Origin: an uncultured Prevotellaceae bacterium
GTDB lineage: Bacteria > Bacteroidota > Bacteroidia > Bacteroidales > Bacteroidaceae
Direction: 5' to 3'
Length of the DNA: 64,000 nt
Assembly: GCA_900319385.1 (NCBI GenBank)
Contig: ONOG01000001.1
Coordinates: forward strand, 62,001 to 126,000
This document shows, in pieces, positions 32,567 through 41,347 of this stretch. Position numbers and translations under genes: made by a program. Numbering within the stretch: the stretch's first letter is position 1; each line of letters opens with the position of its first letter. The notes below the pieces were generated by a model, which saw nothing but the letters and a program-made list of their open reading frames with translations, ran no database searches and had not been told where the DNA came from.

Positions 32567-34402
32567 ATGATGGAAGTAAAAGAGCTGAACGACGTGGTCG
32601 TTCGTTTCTCAGGCGATTCCGGCGACGGCATGCAGCTGGCCGGAAACATCTTCTCGACCGTCTCGGCGACGGTCGGTAACAGTATCAGTACGTTTCCTGA
32701 CTATCCGGCTGACATCCGTGCACCGCAAGGTTCGCTGACGGGTGTGAGTGGATTTCAGGTGCACATCGGAGCCGACCAGGTGTTTACGCCTGGCGACAAG
32801 TGCGACGTGCTCGTAGCCATGAACGCTGCAGCGCTGAAGACGCAGTACCGCTTCGCCAAGCCTGGCGCGGCCATCATCATCGACACCGACTCCTTTCAGG
32901 CGGCTGACTTGAAGAAGGCTGAGTTCCAGACGGAGGACTATCTGGGCGAAATGAACATCGATCCGGACCGCGTGATTCAGTGCCCGCTCACCACGATGGT
33001 GAAGGACTGCCTCGCTGAGAGCGGCATGGACCCCAAGTCGGTGCTCAAATGCCGCAATATGTTTGCCCTCGGACTGGTCTGCTGGCTCTTCGACCGCGAC
33101 CTCGACGTGGCTTTCAACTTCATTCGCGAGAAGTTTGCCAAGAAACCTGCGGTGGCAGAGTCCAACATCAAGGTCATCCAGGCAGGCTACGACTACGGCC
33201 ACAACACCCACTCGAGCGTGACTGGCCGCTATCGTGTGGAAACTAAAAATAAAGTGCCTGGCCGCTATATGGACATCACCGGCAACAAGGCCACGGCCTA
33301 TGGCTTCATTGCCGCTGCCGAGAAGGCCGGCCTTCAGCTCTACCTCGGTTCCTATCCTATCACACCAGCCACCGACGTGCTCCACGAACTGTCGAAGCAT
33401 AAGAGCCTTGGCGTGAAGACGGTTCAGTGTGAGGACGAGATATCGGGTTGTGCCTCGGCTGTGGGTGCCTCGTTCGCAGGTGCACTCGCTGTCACATCGA
33501 CCTCCGGCCCAGGCATCTGCCTGAAGAGCGAGGCCATGAACCTGGCTGTCATCATGGAACTGCCGCTCGTCGTGCTCGACGTGCAGCGCGGCGGTCCCGC
33601 CACCGGTCTGCCTACAAAGTCTGAACAAACCGACCTGCTGCAGGTGCTCTTCGGCCGAAACGGCGAAAGTCCCATGCCGGTCATGGCTGCCACAAGTCCT
33701 ACCGACTGCTTCGATGCCGCCTACATGGCTTCGAAGATGGCGCTCGAGCGCATGACCCCCGTCGTCCTGCTCACCGACGCATTCGTTGCCAACGGCAGCG
33801 GCGCTCTGCGTCTGCCGAACCTCGACGAATATCCTGCCATTCAGCCGCCCTACGTGCCCGAAGAGATGCGTGGACAGTGGACACCCTACCAGCGCAACGC
33901 CGACGGTGTGCGCTATTGGGCCGTGCCAGGTCGCGAAGGCTTTGAGCATATCCTCGGCGGACTGGAGAAGGATTCGCGCACGGGTGCCATCTCGACCGAC
34001 CCCGAGAACCACCATCTCATGACCGTGCTGCGCCAGAGGAAGATAGACAACATCCAGGTGCCCGACCTCGTGGTCGAAGGCGACGTGGACGATGCCGACC
34101 TGCTCATCGTAGGTTTCGGCGGAACCTACGGCCACCTGCATTCAGCCATGGACGAATTGCGCCAGAAAGGTCATAAGGTGGCGCAAGCTCACTTCAAGTA
34201 TATCAACCCTCTGCCTAAGAACACTGCCGACGTGCTGATGAAGTACAAGAAAGTCGTGGTGGCCGAACAGAACATGGGGCAGCTGGCGGCCTTCCTCCGC
34301 ATGAAGGTCGATGGCTTTGTCCCAAAGCAGTTCAACCAGGTGAAGGGTCAGCCGTTTGTGGTTGAAGAGTTAGTCAACGCATTTGAGGAACTTCTAAAAT
34401 AG
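32567..34402 (+). CDS. korA: 2-oxoacid:ferredoxin oxidoreductase, fused gamma/alpha subunit
   Basis: 611 residues. Residues 1-190 are the gamma domain ('VVRFSGDSGDGMQLAGNIFS', 'TFPDYPADIRAPQGSL'). From about 225 the alpha/pyrimidine domain begins ('GNKATAYGFIAAAEKAGLQ', 'SYPITPATDVLHEL', 'QCEDEISGCASAVGASFAGA', 'TSTSGPGICLKSEAMNLA'). With KorB it oxidises a 2-oxoacid, most likely 2-oxoglutarate, to the acyl-CoA with CO2 release and reduces ferredoxin, usual in anaerobic Bacteroidota. The start could be the ATG at 32567 or the next codon. Confidence 0.93.
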   Translation: MMEVKELNDVVVRFSGDSGDGMQLAGNIFSTVSATVGNSISTFPDYPADIRAPQGSLTGVSGFQVHIGADQVFTPGDKCDVLVAMNAAALKTQYRFAKPGAAIIIDTDSFQAADLKKAEFQTEDYLGEMNIDPDRVIQCPLTTMVKDCLAESGMDPKSVLKCRNMFALGLVCWLFDRDLDVAFNFIREKFAKKPAVAESNIKVIQAGYDYGHNTHSSVTGRYRVETKNKVPGRYMDITGNKATAYGFIAAAEKAGLQLYLGSYPITPATDVLHELSKHKSLGVKTVQCEDEISGCASAVGASFAGALAVTSTSGPGICLKSEAMNLAVIMELPLVVLDVQRGGPATGLPTKSEQTDLLQVLFGRNGESPMPVMAATSPTDCFDAAYMASKMALERMTPVVLLTDAFVANGSGALRLPNLDEYPAIQPPYVPEEMRGQWTPYQRNADGVRYWAVPGREGFEHILGGLEKDSRTGAISTDPENHHLMTVLRQRKIDNIQVPDLVVEGDVDDADLLIVGFGGTYGHLHSAMDELRQKGHKVAQAHFKYINPLPKNTADVLMKYKKVVVAEQNMGQLAAFLRMKVDGFVPKQFNQVKGQPFVVEELVNAFEELLK

Positions 34403-34414
34403 AAAAAAAGTATT

Positions 34415-35416
34415 ATGAGCTTTACAGCACAAGATTATAAGAAAGGGCAGCCGCGGTGGTGCCCTGGTTGTGGCGACCATTTCTTCCTTGCTTCCCTGCA
34501 CAAGGCTTTGGCCGAGATCGGCGTCGAGCCGTGGAACAACGCAGTCATCAGTGGTATCGGCTGCTCGAGCCGTCTGCCTCACTACATGGCGACCTACGGC
34601 ATGAACACCATCCACGGACGCGCTGCGGCTATTGCGACGGGTGTCAAGGTGACAAACCCCCGACTCACTGTCTGGCAGGTCAGCGGCGACGGCGACGGAC
34701 TCGCCATCGGCGGCAACCACTTCATCCATGCTAACCGCCGCAACATCAACCTCAACATGATTTTGCTCAACAACCGAATCTACGGTCTGACGAAGGGTCA
34801 GTACAGCCCGACCAGCCCGCGCGGCTTTGTGAGCAAGAGCAGTCCCTACGGCACGGTGGAGGACCCCTTCCGTCCCGCCGAACTTTGCTTCGGAGCGCGC
34901 GGCCACTTCTTTGCCCGTGCCGTGGCGACCGATGCCCCTGGCACCGTCGAGATCCTGAAAGCAGCCTACGAACATCAGGGCGCTGCTGTGTGCGAGATAC
35001 TGCAGAACTGTGTCATCTTCAACAACGGTACGCACGACGACGTCTATTCTGCACCCAACCGTAAGAAGAACGCCATCTACCTGCGTCACGGCGAGAAGAT
35101 GCTCTTTGGCGAGAACAACGAGTACGGTATCATGCAGGAGGGCTTCGGACTGAAGGTCGTCAAGCTGGGCGAGAACGGCATCACGATCGACGACATCCTC
35201 ACCCACGACGCCCACTGCGAGGACAACACCCTGCAGCTGAAGCTCGCGATGATGGAGGGTCCGGACTTCCCCGTCGCCCTCGGTGTGATTCGCGATGTGC
35301 CGGCTCCGACCTACGACGAGGCGGTCGAGGCACAGATACAAGAAGTCTCGGCGCAGAAGAAGTACCACAACTTCGCCGAGCTACTGGAGACAAATGATAT
35401 TTGGGAGGTGAAATAA
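34415..35416 (+). CDS. korB: 2-oxoacid:ferredoxin oxidoreductase, beta (TPP-binding) subunit
   Basis: 333 residues. 'GQPRWCPGCGDHFFL' opens the subunit. The thiamine diphosphate motif is 'GDGDGLAIGGNHFIHANRRN' to 'LLNNRIYG', and 'TKGQYSPTS' is characteristic of KorB/PorB. It starts 12 nt after korA and forms the catalytic complex with it. It ends 11 nt before the convergent tadA stop, with no hairpin between. Confidence 0.93.
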   Translation: MSFTAQDYKKGQPRWCPGCGDHFFLASLHKALAEIGVEPWNNAVISGIGCSSRLPHYMATYGMNTIHGRAAAIATGVKVTNPRLTVWQVSGDGDGLAIGGNHFIHANRRNINLNMILLNNRIYGLTKGQYSPTSPRGFVSKSSPYGTVEDPFRPAELCFGARGHFFARAVATDAPGTVEILKAAYEHQGAAVCEILQNCVIFNNGTHDDVYSAPNRKKNAIYLRHGEKMLFGENNEYGIMQEGFGLKVVKLGENGITIDDILTHDAHCEDNTLQLKLAMMEGPDFPVALGVIRDVPAPTYDEAVEAQIQEVSAQKKYHNFAELLETNDIWEVK

Positions 35417-35427
35417 GCGGAGAAAAC

Positions 35428-35880
35428 TCAGCGTTTTTTCCTGAAGAAATCCTTCATCAGCGCAGCACAGTCATCGCCGAGCACACCGGCGGTGACTGTG
35501 CATTTTTTATGCAGAGCCTGCGGAGCGAAACGTTGGAAGCCCCGTTTTTCGTCGGCAGCGCCATAGACCACGCGTCCCAGCTGTGCCCAGCCCATCGCTC
35601 CGGCGCACATCACGCAGGGCTCAACGGTGACGTAGAGGGTACACTGGTCCAGATATTTCCCGCCCAGATGTTCGGCTGCCGCCGTGATGGCCTGCATCTC
35701 GGCATGGGCAGTGACGTCGTGCAGCGTCTCGGTGAGGTTGTGTCCGCGACCCACGATGCGGCCGTCGGCAACGACGACTGCGCCGATGGGGATTTCGCCC
35801 TGCTCAAGGGCACGGTGGGCTTCGTCGAGGGCAGCACGCATGAAGCGGGCGTCGGTGGCGGTGTCGGGAGTAGGAGTCAT
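35428..35880 (-). CDS. tadA: tRNA adenosine(34) deaminase-type nucleoside deaminase
   Basis: 150 residues. The zinc site is His59-Ala-Glu61 ('TAHAEMQA') and Cys89/Cys92 ('EPCVMCAGAM'), with 'GEIPIGAVVV' and 'GRGHN' typical of TadA. It deaminates the wobble adenosine of tRNA-Arg to inosine. A guanine/other nucleoside deaminase is the alternative, but the 'PCVMCAGA' context and length favour TadA. Confidence 0.88.
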   Translation of the reverse strand: MTPTPDTATDARFMRAALDEAHRALEQGEIPIGAVVVADGRIVGRGHNLTETLHDVTAHAEMQAITAAAEHLGGKYLDQCTLYVTVEPCVMCAGAMGWAQLGRVVYGAADEKRGFQRFAPQALHKKCTVTAGVLGDDCAALMKDFFRKKR

Positions 35881-35900
35881 GGATGGTAGGGGGCGATGGG

Positions 35901-37001
35901 TTAATCGGCTGTGAGTGCAGCCTTGATGAGTTCGAGGTTGAGCTGTTCGATGTCGCTCAGGTCGTGCCGGTCGGTGTGGCGCTCTGCGATTTCGCTGTTC
36001 ATGCGCTGCAGGTCGCCCTTGGGTAGCATACGGAGCAGGCCGAGGGGCAGCGGGCGCACGGAGGCAACGGCGTAGATGCCTGGCAGGTCGGGGTAGGGGC
36101 TTGCGATGCGCCGCAGGTCAAATTCCTTGACGCCGAAGTCGGGGCTGTGGAGCACGAAGGGTTCGTCCTTAACCACCTTCACGTGCAGTCCGCCGAGGAT
36201 GGGGCTGACTTCCCACTCCATCGGACCCATGATGGCAGCAGCCCCGCCACCGCCAGGCATTTTTCCGAACTTAGGCGACGAGGGGTCGCCTCGGCTCACT
36301 CGGTTGTCGCCATACATGATGTGGCCCGTGACGTTGAACTGTTTGTCGGGCACGACGCTGAAGATGCCTGGGTCCTTCGAATAGTCGATATTCTCATAGT
36401 GGCTGAGCCGCGGGCCGAACACCGCTTTCTTGCCCTCGGGACCCTCATAGACGCCGTCGAACAGGTCGTGCATCGAGAGCGTCTGCACGTCGGGACGATC
36501 CATGAAGTAGTGTTGATCCACGCGCAGGAGGCAATCGACTGCACGTCGCTGTGCGTCGCGGACGACAATCATGCGCCAGGGTCCGACCGTTTGATAGGCG
36601 ACGGTCCATCCCGTGTATCCCTTCACCGTGGCGCTGAGTCCGTTCTTTCCTTTTTTCGGGACGATGGTGTAGCGCAGGGGCAAGCTCCCGTCGAAGGGTG
36701 CGACGACGCGGAACTGGTCGCGGTCGCCGTCGTAGCCGAGGCTGTAGAAGTGCTGTCCGTCGAACCACCATACGCCGCCGTTCTGTTCGTCGAACAGGTC
36801 CTTGAGGGGCAGCGTCTTCAGACGGTCGCGCCGCGTGTCGAGCATCTGCTGTGTGCGCAGTGCCATCTGTTCAGCGTTCTCTTTCGCGCGGCGTTCGGTC
36901 CACCAGAAATCGAAGTTTTCTTGAGCGTTCATCAGTGAGGGGCAGATTGTGGCGAGGGCGACGCCAAGCAGTGTCCTAGCAAGGTTTCGGTAGGCTTTCA
37001 T
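35901..37001 (-). CDS. Secreted protein of unknown function
   Basis: 366 residues with a Sec signal peptide (1-26, ends 'LMNAQ'). The mature part begins 'ENFDFWWTERRAKENAEQMALRTQQML', a charged helix; later segments are beta-rich ('GGVWWFDGQHFYSLGYDG', 'GGLHVKVVKDEPFVLHSPDF'). I do not recognise the family and see no catalytic motif; a glycine run 'MPGGGGAAAIMG' lies near residue 250. It has its own TAACTTTG box. Periplasmic location is inferred from the signal alone. Confidence 0.65.
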   Translation of the reverse strand: MKAYRNLARTLLGVALATICPSLMNAQENFDFWWTERRAKENAEQMALRTQQMLDTRRDRLKTLPLKDLFDEQNGGVWWFDGQHFYSLGYDGDRDQFRVVAPFDGSLPLRYTIVPKKGKNGLSATVKGYTGWTVAYQTVGPWRMIVVRDAQRRAVDCLLRVDQHYFMDRPDVQTLSMHDLFDGVYEGPEGKKAVFGPRLSHYENIDYSKDPGIFSVVPDKQFNVTGHIMYGDNRVSRGDPSSPKFGKMPGGGGAAAIMGPMEWEVSPILGGLHVKVVKDEPFVLHSPDFGVKEFDLRRIASPYPDLPGIYAVASVRPLPLGLLRMLPKGDLQRMNSEIAERHTDRHDLSDIEQLNLELIKAALTAD

Positions 37002-37029
37002 GTGATGACGGATTAGGTGTTGTCGGGGG

Positions 37030-37037
37030 CAAAGTTA
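37030..37037 (-). promoter_or_regulatory. -7 promoter box of the secreted unknown gene
   Basis: Minus-strand TAACTTTG, 29 nt before the ATG at 37001. Confidence 0.6.
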
Positions 37038-37040
37038 ACA

Positions 37041-37078
37041 CAAAAAGTTAAAAGTTAAAAGTTAAAAGTTAAAAAATA
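37041..37078. repeat. GTTAAAA heptamer array
   Basis: About five 7-bp GTTAAAA/AGTTAAA units between the divergent promoters of the secreted unknown gene and birA. Confidence 0.8.
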
Positions 37079-37100
37079 AGGTTGGCGCATGAAAAAGTCG

Positions 37101-37108
37101 TAACTTTG
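37101..37108 (+). promoter_or_regulatory. -7 promoter box of birA
   Basis: TAACTTTG, 24 nt before the TTG start, with TTGG about 15-17 nt further upstream. Confidence 0.65.
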
Positions 37109-37131
37109 CAGCCTAAAAACAGAAAGAGAGC

Positions 37132-37875
37132 TTGGAAACAGAACAGATTTCGGTGGCGCGTCGGGTGCACCTTGACACCATCGACAGCACCAACAGCTAT
37201 GTGCGGAGGATGATTTCGCAGGGCGAGGCGACGCCCGAACTGACCCTTGTCGATGCCGACTGTCAGACGGCAGGGCGCGGTCAGACAGGCAATTCCTGGG
37301 AGTCGGCCGACGGGCAGAACGTGCAGTTCTCGCTCGTGTGCCACCCCTCCTTTCTCCTGGCTTCGCAGCAGTTTTTGCTCAGTCAGGCCATTGCCCTGGC
37401 GGTGGCCGAAACCGTGGGCGGCACGGTGAAGTGGCCTAACGACATCTATGTGGGCGACCGCAAGATCAGCGGCACGCTCATCGAGTGTGACCTGAGCGGA
37501 CATCAGGTCGAGACATGCATCATCGGCACCGGCATCAATGTCAACCAGACGCAGTTTCTCAGCGATGCCCCCAACCCCGTGTCCCTCAGTCAGCTCACCG
37601 GCCGTCAGTACGACCGCGAGCAGATTCTGAGGGCCGTCGTCGATCGCTTTGCCTACCTTTATGCCATGCTCCGCCAGGGCGACGTCGAGCTGGTGCGCCG
37701 ACTCTACATGCAGTGTCTCTATCGCCGCGAGGGGCTCCACCCCTTTGCCGACGCCCGAGGCCGCTTCATGGCCCGCATCCACGCCATCGAGCCGACGGGA
37801 CACCTGCTCCTGCAGACTGACGGAGGCGACGTGCGCCGTTACGAGTTCAAGGAAGTGAAATTCCTGTTCGACTGA
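37132..37875 (+). CDS. birA: Biotin-protein ligase (no regulatory domain)
   Basis: 247 residues starting at TTG (37132), preceded by the purine-rich 'AGAAAGAGAG'; no in-frame ATG lies near. Catalytic motifs are 'QTAGRGQTGNSWES' (biotinyl-AMP loop, GRGRxG-like) and 'VKWPNDIYVGDRKISGTLIE'. It activates biotin with ATP and attaches it to carboxylase/decarboxylase subunits. There is no N-terminal DNA-binding domain, so it is a class I ligase without repressor role. queA follows after 42 nt. Confidence 0.92.
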   Translation: METEQISVARRVHLDTIDSTNSYVRRMISQGEATPELTLVDADCQTAGRGQTGNSWESADGQNVQFSLVCHPSFLLASQQFLLSQAIALAVAETVGGTVKWPNDIYVGDRKISGTLIECDLSGHQVETCIIGTGINVNQTQFLSDAPNPVSLSQLTGRQYDREQILRAVVDRFAYLYAMLRQGDVELVRRLYMQCLYRREGLHPFADARGRFMARIHAIEPTGHLLLQTDGGDVRRYEFKEVKFLFD

Positions 37876-37917
37876 AATGACTTTTCGAGTGTTTACATTT
37901 TTGATTGCTAAAGCCTT

Positions 37918-39177
37918 ATGAAGGACAACCCAACCCAGCATATCCGCATTGCCGACTACAATTATCCCCTGCCCGACGAGCGCATCGCCAAATATCCACT
38001 CGCCGAGCGCGACCAGAGCAAGCTGCTTGTATATAACAAAGGAGTGGTGACGGAAGACCGTTTTGAGCATCTTCCCCAATACCTGCCCGCAGGTGCACTG
38101 ATGGTGATGAACAACACGCGGGTGATTCAGGCCCGCCTGCGGTTTCGCAAGGAGACGGGCGCACTCATCGAGGTGTTCTGCATGGAGCCGCTCCTGCCGC
38201 AGGAGTACCAGCAGAACTTCGCGACGCAGGGCTCGGTCGAGTGGCTCTGCATGGTGGGCAATCTGAAGCGCTGGAAGGAAGGAAGCCTAAGTACAAAGTA
38301 CAAAGTACGAAGTACAGACGGCGACGGGGCGGAGCAGGATTTTACGCTCACAGCCGAGCGGCTACCCTACGATGCCACCAATGCTGACGGCACCAAGCAC
38401 CGCATCCGTTTTTCGTGGAGCAATCCGGCACTCAGCTTCTCCGAAGTGCTTGCCGCCGCGGGCGAGTTGCCCATTCCGCCCTACCTGAACCGCCCGACGG
38501 AGGAGAGCGACCTGCGCACCTACCAGACGGTCTATTCCAAGGTGAAGGGTTCGGTGGCAGCACCCACCGCCGGCCTCCACTTCACCGAGCGTGTGCTCCG
38601 TGCCCTCGACTCCGCCGGCATCGACCGCGAGGAAGTCACCCTACACGTGGGCGCCGGAACGTTCAAGCCCGTGAAGAGCGAGGAAATCGGACAGCACGAG
38701 ATGCACAGCGAATACATCGTCGTTCGGCGCCAGACCGTCGAGAAACTCCTCGCCCACCAGTGCGAGGCCATCGCCGTGGGCACCACCTCGGTGCGCACAC
38801 TCGAAAGCCTGTACTACATCGGCCGTAAACTGATTGCCAGTCCCGACCTGACGGAAGAGCAGTTGGCCGTCAGTCAGTGGGAGCCCTACGACGGCACACC
38901 CGACGTGCCGGTCGAAGCCGCGCTGCAGGCCATTCTCCGCTATCTCGACGTCCACCACCTGCCAGTCCTCCACACTTCGACCCAAATCATCATCGCGCCA
39001 GGCTACGAATACAGGATTGTGCGCCGCATGGTTACCAACTTCCACCAGCCGCAGTCCACACTCCTGCTCCTCGTTTCGGCCTTTGTGCATGGCGACTGGC
39101 GCACCATCTACGACTACGCCCTCGGTCACGACTTCCGTTTTCTTAGCTACGGCGACTCGTCGTTGCTCATGCCGTAG
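37918..39177 (+). CDS. queA: tRNA queuosine synthesis: SAM ribosyltransferase-isomerase QueA
   Basis: 419 residues, longer than the roughly 350 of E. coli QueA. Signatures are 'YPLPDERIAKYPLAERDQSKLL', 'MNNTRVIQARL', 'VAAPTAGLHFTE', 'LHVGAGTFKPV', 'GTTSVRTLES' and 'TNFHQPQSTLLLLVSAF'. It transfers and rearranges the ribosyl of SAM onto 7-aminomethyl-deazaguanine in tRNA to give epoxyqueuosine; queG, at the other end of the window, carries out the next step. Part of the extra length ('SLSTKYKVRSTDG') comes from a heptamer repeat lying inside the gene. Confidence 0.93.
   Translation: MKDNPTQHIRIADYNYPLPDERIAKYPLAERDQSKLLVYNKGVVTEDRFEHLPQYLPAGALMVMNNTRVIQARLRFRKETGALIEVFCMEPLLPQEYQQNFATQGSVEWLCMVGNLKRWKEGSLSTKYKVRSTDGDGAEQDFTLTAERLPYDATNADGTKHRIRFSWSNPALSFSEVLAAAGELPIPPYLNRPTEESDLRTYQTVYSKVKGSVAAPTAGLHFTERVLRALDSAGIDREEVTLHVGAGTFKPVKSEEIGQHEMHSEYIVVRRQTVEKLLAHQCEAIAVGTTSVRTLESLYYIGRKLIASPDLTEEQLAVSQWEPYDGTPDVPVEAALQAILRYLDVHHLPVLHTSTQIIIAPGYEYRIVRRMVTNFHQPQSTLLLLVSAFVHGDWRTIYDYALGHDFRFLSYGDSSLLMP
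38288..38315 (+). repeat. Heptamer repeat inside queA
   Basis: Four 7-bp units TAAGTAC-AAAGTAC-AAAGTAC-GAAGTAC in the coding frame of queA. Gain or loss of one unit would shift the reading frame. Confidence 0.85.
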
Positions 39178-39240
39178 CCGCACAGGGGCGCTGCAAAATC
39201 ACTATTACTGCCGTACCCATCTACGCGTACGACCCTGTAA

Positions 39241-39291
39241 ACAAACGCACACCGCGCACAGACTTCCGTCTGCTGCGCGGTGTGCGTTTGT
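39241..39291. terminator. Strong bidirectional hairpin between queA and the ABC operon
   Basis: ACAAACGCACACCGCGCA (39241-39258) pairs perfectly with 39274-39291, extended by CAGAC/GTCTG with one bulge. Tails are weakly T-rich, so it may block rather than terminate in the classic way. Confidence 0.75.
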
Positions 39292-39355
39292 GTGCGATGC
39301 CTGGACCAACGGTCCCGATGGGCAGATGATGTTCACCTGATCCCCGTCTTGACGT

Positions 39356-41347
39356 TCAGTCAATCTGGTTTCCGCGATACAGCTGGGCATACGTGCCGCC
39401 GAGCTGTAGGAGCTGTTCGTGGGTGCCACGCTCGACGATGCGGCCGTGATCCATCACCACGATGATGTCGGCATTGCGGACCGTCGAAAGGCGATGGGCA
39501 ATGACAAACGACGAGCGCCCCTGCATCAGGCGGTCCATACCGCGCTGCACGAGGCTCTCGGTGCGGGTGTCGATGCTCGAAGTCGCCTCGTCGAGAATCA
39601 TCGCCGGCGGATTGGCCACGGCGGCACGGGCGATGGCGAGCAACTGGCGTTCGCCCTGACTGAGGTTGCCCCCGTCACCGCTGAGCAGCGTGTCGTAGCC
39701 CTGGGGCAGGCGACGGATGAAGTCGTCGGCACCAGCCAGCCGTGCTGCCTCGCGGCATTCGTCGTCGGTGGCGTCGAGGCGTCCGTAGCGGATGTTCTCC
39801 ATCACCGTGGCGGTGAACAGATGTGTTTCCTGAAGCACCATGCCGAGCGAGCGGCGCAGGTCGCAACGGTGGATGCGGCGGATGTCGATACCGTCGTAGA
39901 GGATGGTGCCGTGCTGGATATCGTAGAAGCGGTTGATGAGGTTGGTGATGGTGGTTTTGCCCGCACCGGTGCCGCCCACGAGGGCAACCTTCTGTCCGGC
40001 ATCGGTGTCGAGGTCGATGTCGAACAGCACCTGTTTGTCCGTCACATAGCCGAAGTCCACGTGCGAGAAGTCCACTTCGCCGCGCTGCGGGACGAGTCCG
40101 TCGGGCGTTTTCCATGCCCACGCACCGGTGCGTTCGGCGCTCTCGGCGAGGCTGCCGTCGGCGGCGCGTCGCAGGTTGACCAGCGTCACGTCGGCCAGTT
40201 CGTCGCGCTCAGCCTCTGCGTCCATGAGGTCGAACACGCGACCAGCCCCCGCCAGCGCCATCACCAGGCTGTTCACCTGCTGGCTGACCTGCGAGACGGG
40301 ACGGGTGAAGTTCTTCACCAGTGTGAGGAACGAAACGAGCGTTCCGATGGTCAGTGCCGCCGTCGCCGGCGAGTGTTGCAGCTGTTGGTTCACGCTGAAG
40401 AGCGACTGTACCTGCGTTCCCTCTGCCGACAGCGTGGCGGCAGGGTGGGTGATGCCGATGACGAGAACCGCACCGACGATGGCGCAGAGCACATAGATCA
40501 GGTTCGACAGGTTGCCGTTGACCGGCATGACGATGTTGGCCTCGCGGTTGGCATGGTAGGTACTTGAGCGCAGTTGTTCGTTGAGTGTCGAGAACTGGCT
40601 CATGGCCTGCTGTTCGTGGCCGAAGGTCTTCACCACCTTCAAGCCCGTCAGCATCTCCTCGATATAGCCGTTCATCGTGCCCAGACGTTCCTGCCGGTCG
40701 CGGAAATGGCGTGCCGAACGCTGTCCCAGCCAGCGGGTGACAAACACCATCGCCGTGGTCATGACGAGCACGAGCAGCGTCAGTTGCCAGCTTAGTATGC
40801 ACATGCTCACCAGCGTCATCGCGATGGTGATGCTCGACGAGAACACTTCGGGCATCGTCTGGCTGACCAGCTGCCGCAGGGTGTCCACGTCGTTCGTATA
40901 GACCGACATCAGATTACCGTGGGCATGACGGTCGAAATAGGGGATGGGCAACTGCTGCATGTGGCTGAACAGGTCGCAGCGCAGCCGCAGGAGAACGCCC
41001 TGTCCGATGCGGATGGTGAGCAGGCTCTGCACATAGGAGGCGCAGGCACCCGCCACGAGCACCAGGGCGAGCGTGGTGAGCGCGTGCGCCAGGGGCTGGA
41101 AGTCGGGGTTGAGTTGTGCCGTGAGGGGCACGATGTAGTCGTCGATGAGCGAACGTGTGAACAGCGTCGAGGCGAGGGTCGTGACCGACGACACGACGAT
41201 GCACAGCAGCACCGTCAGCAGTGACCAGCGGTAGCCGGTGAAGACGTAGCGCAGCACACGCGCGATGGTCTTCCATCCACCTTGCGGCATGCGTGCCCCG
41301 TAACTCCCCTTCGTGCCCCGTGAATTGAAACTAACTCCTGCGTGCAT
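39356..41347 (-). CDS. ABC transporter, exporter fold, catalytic half (permease+ATPase)
   Basis: 663 residues; start 'MHAGVSFNSRG' at 41347, though 'MPQGGWK' 19 codons in is possible. Six membrane helices at about 30-340, then the nucleotide-binding domain: Walker A 'GGTGAGKTT', signature 'LSQGERQLL', Walker B 'MILDEATSSID' with catalytic Glu, and His switch 'FVIAHRL'. All ATPase elements are intact. A Ser/Glu/Arg-rich insert near 385-415 ('RAADGSLAESAERTGAW') lies between the two domains. It overlaps the partner gene by 17 bp, implying a heterodimer. Confidence 0.92.
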   Translation of the reverse strand: MHAGVSFNSRGTKGSYGARMPQGGWKTIARVLRYVFTGYRWSLLTVLLCIVVSSVTTLASTLFTRSLIDDYIVPLTAQLNPDFQPLAHALTTLALVLVAGACASYVQSLLTIRIGQGVLLRLRCDLFSHMQQLPIPYFDRHAHGNLMSVYTNDVDTLRQLVSQTMPEVFSSSITIAMTLVSMCILSWQLTLLVLVMTTAMVFVTRWLGQRSARHFRDRQERLGTMNGYIEEMLTGLKVVKTFGHEQQAMSQFSTLNEQLRSSTYHANREANIVMPVNGNLSNLIYVLCAIVGAVLVIGITHPAATLSAEGTQVQSLFSVNQQLQHSPATAALTIGTLVSFLTLVKNFTRPVSQVSQQVNSLVMALAGAGRVFDLMDAEAERDELADVTLVNLRRAADGSLAESAERTGAWAWKTPDGLVPQRGEVDFSHVDFGYVTDKQVLFDIDLDTDAGQKVALVGGTGAGKTTITNLINRFYDIQHGTILYDGIDIRRIHRCDLRRSLGMVLQETHLFTATVMENIRYGRLDATDDECREAARLAGADDFIRRLPQGYDTLLSGDGGNLSQGERQLLAIARAAVANPPAMILDEATSSIDTRTESLVQRGMDRLMQGRSSFVIAHRLSTVRNADIIVVMDHGRIVERGTHEQLLQLGGTYAQLYRGNQID

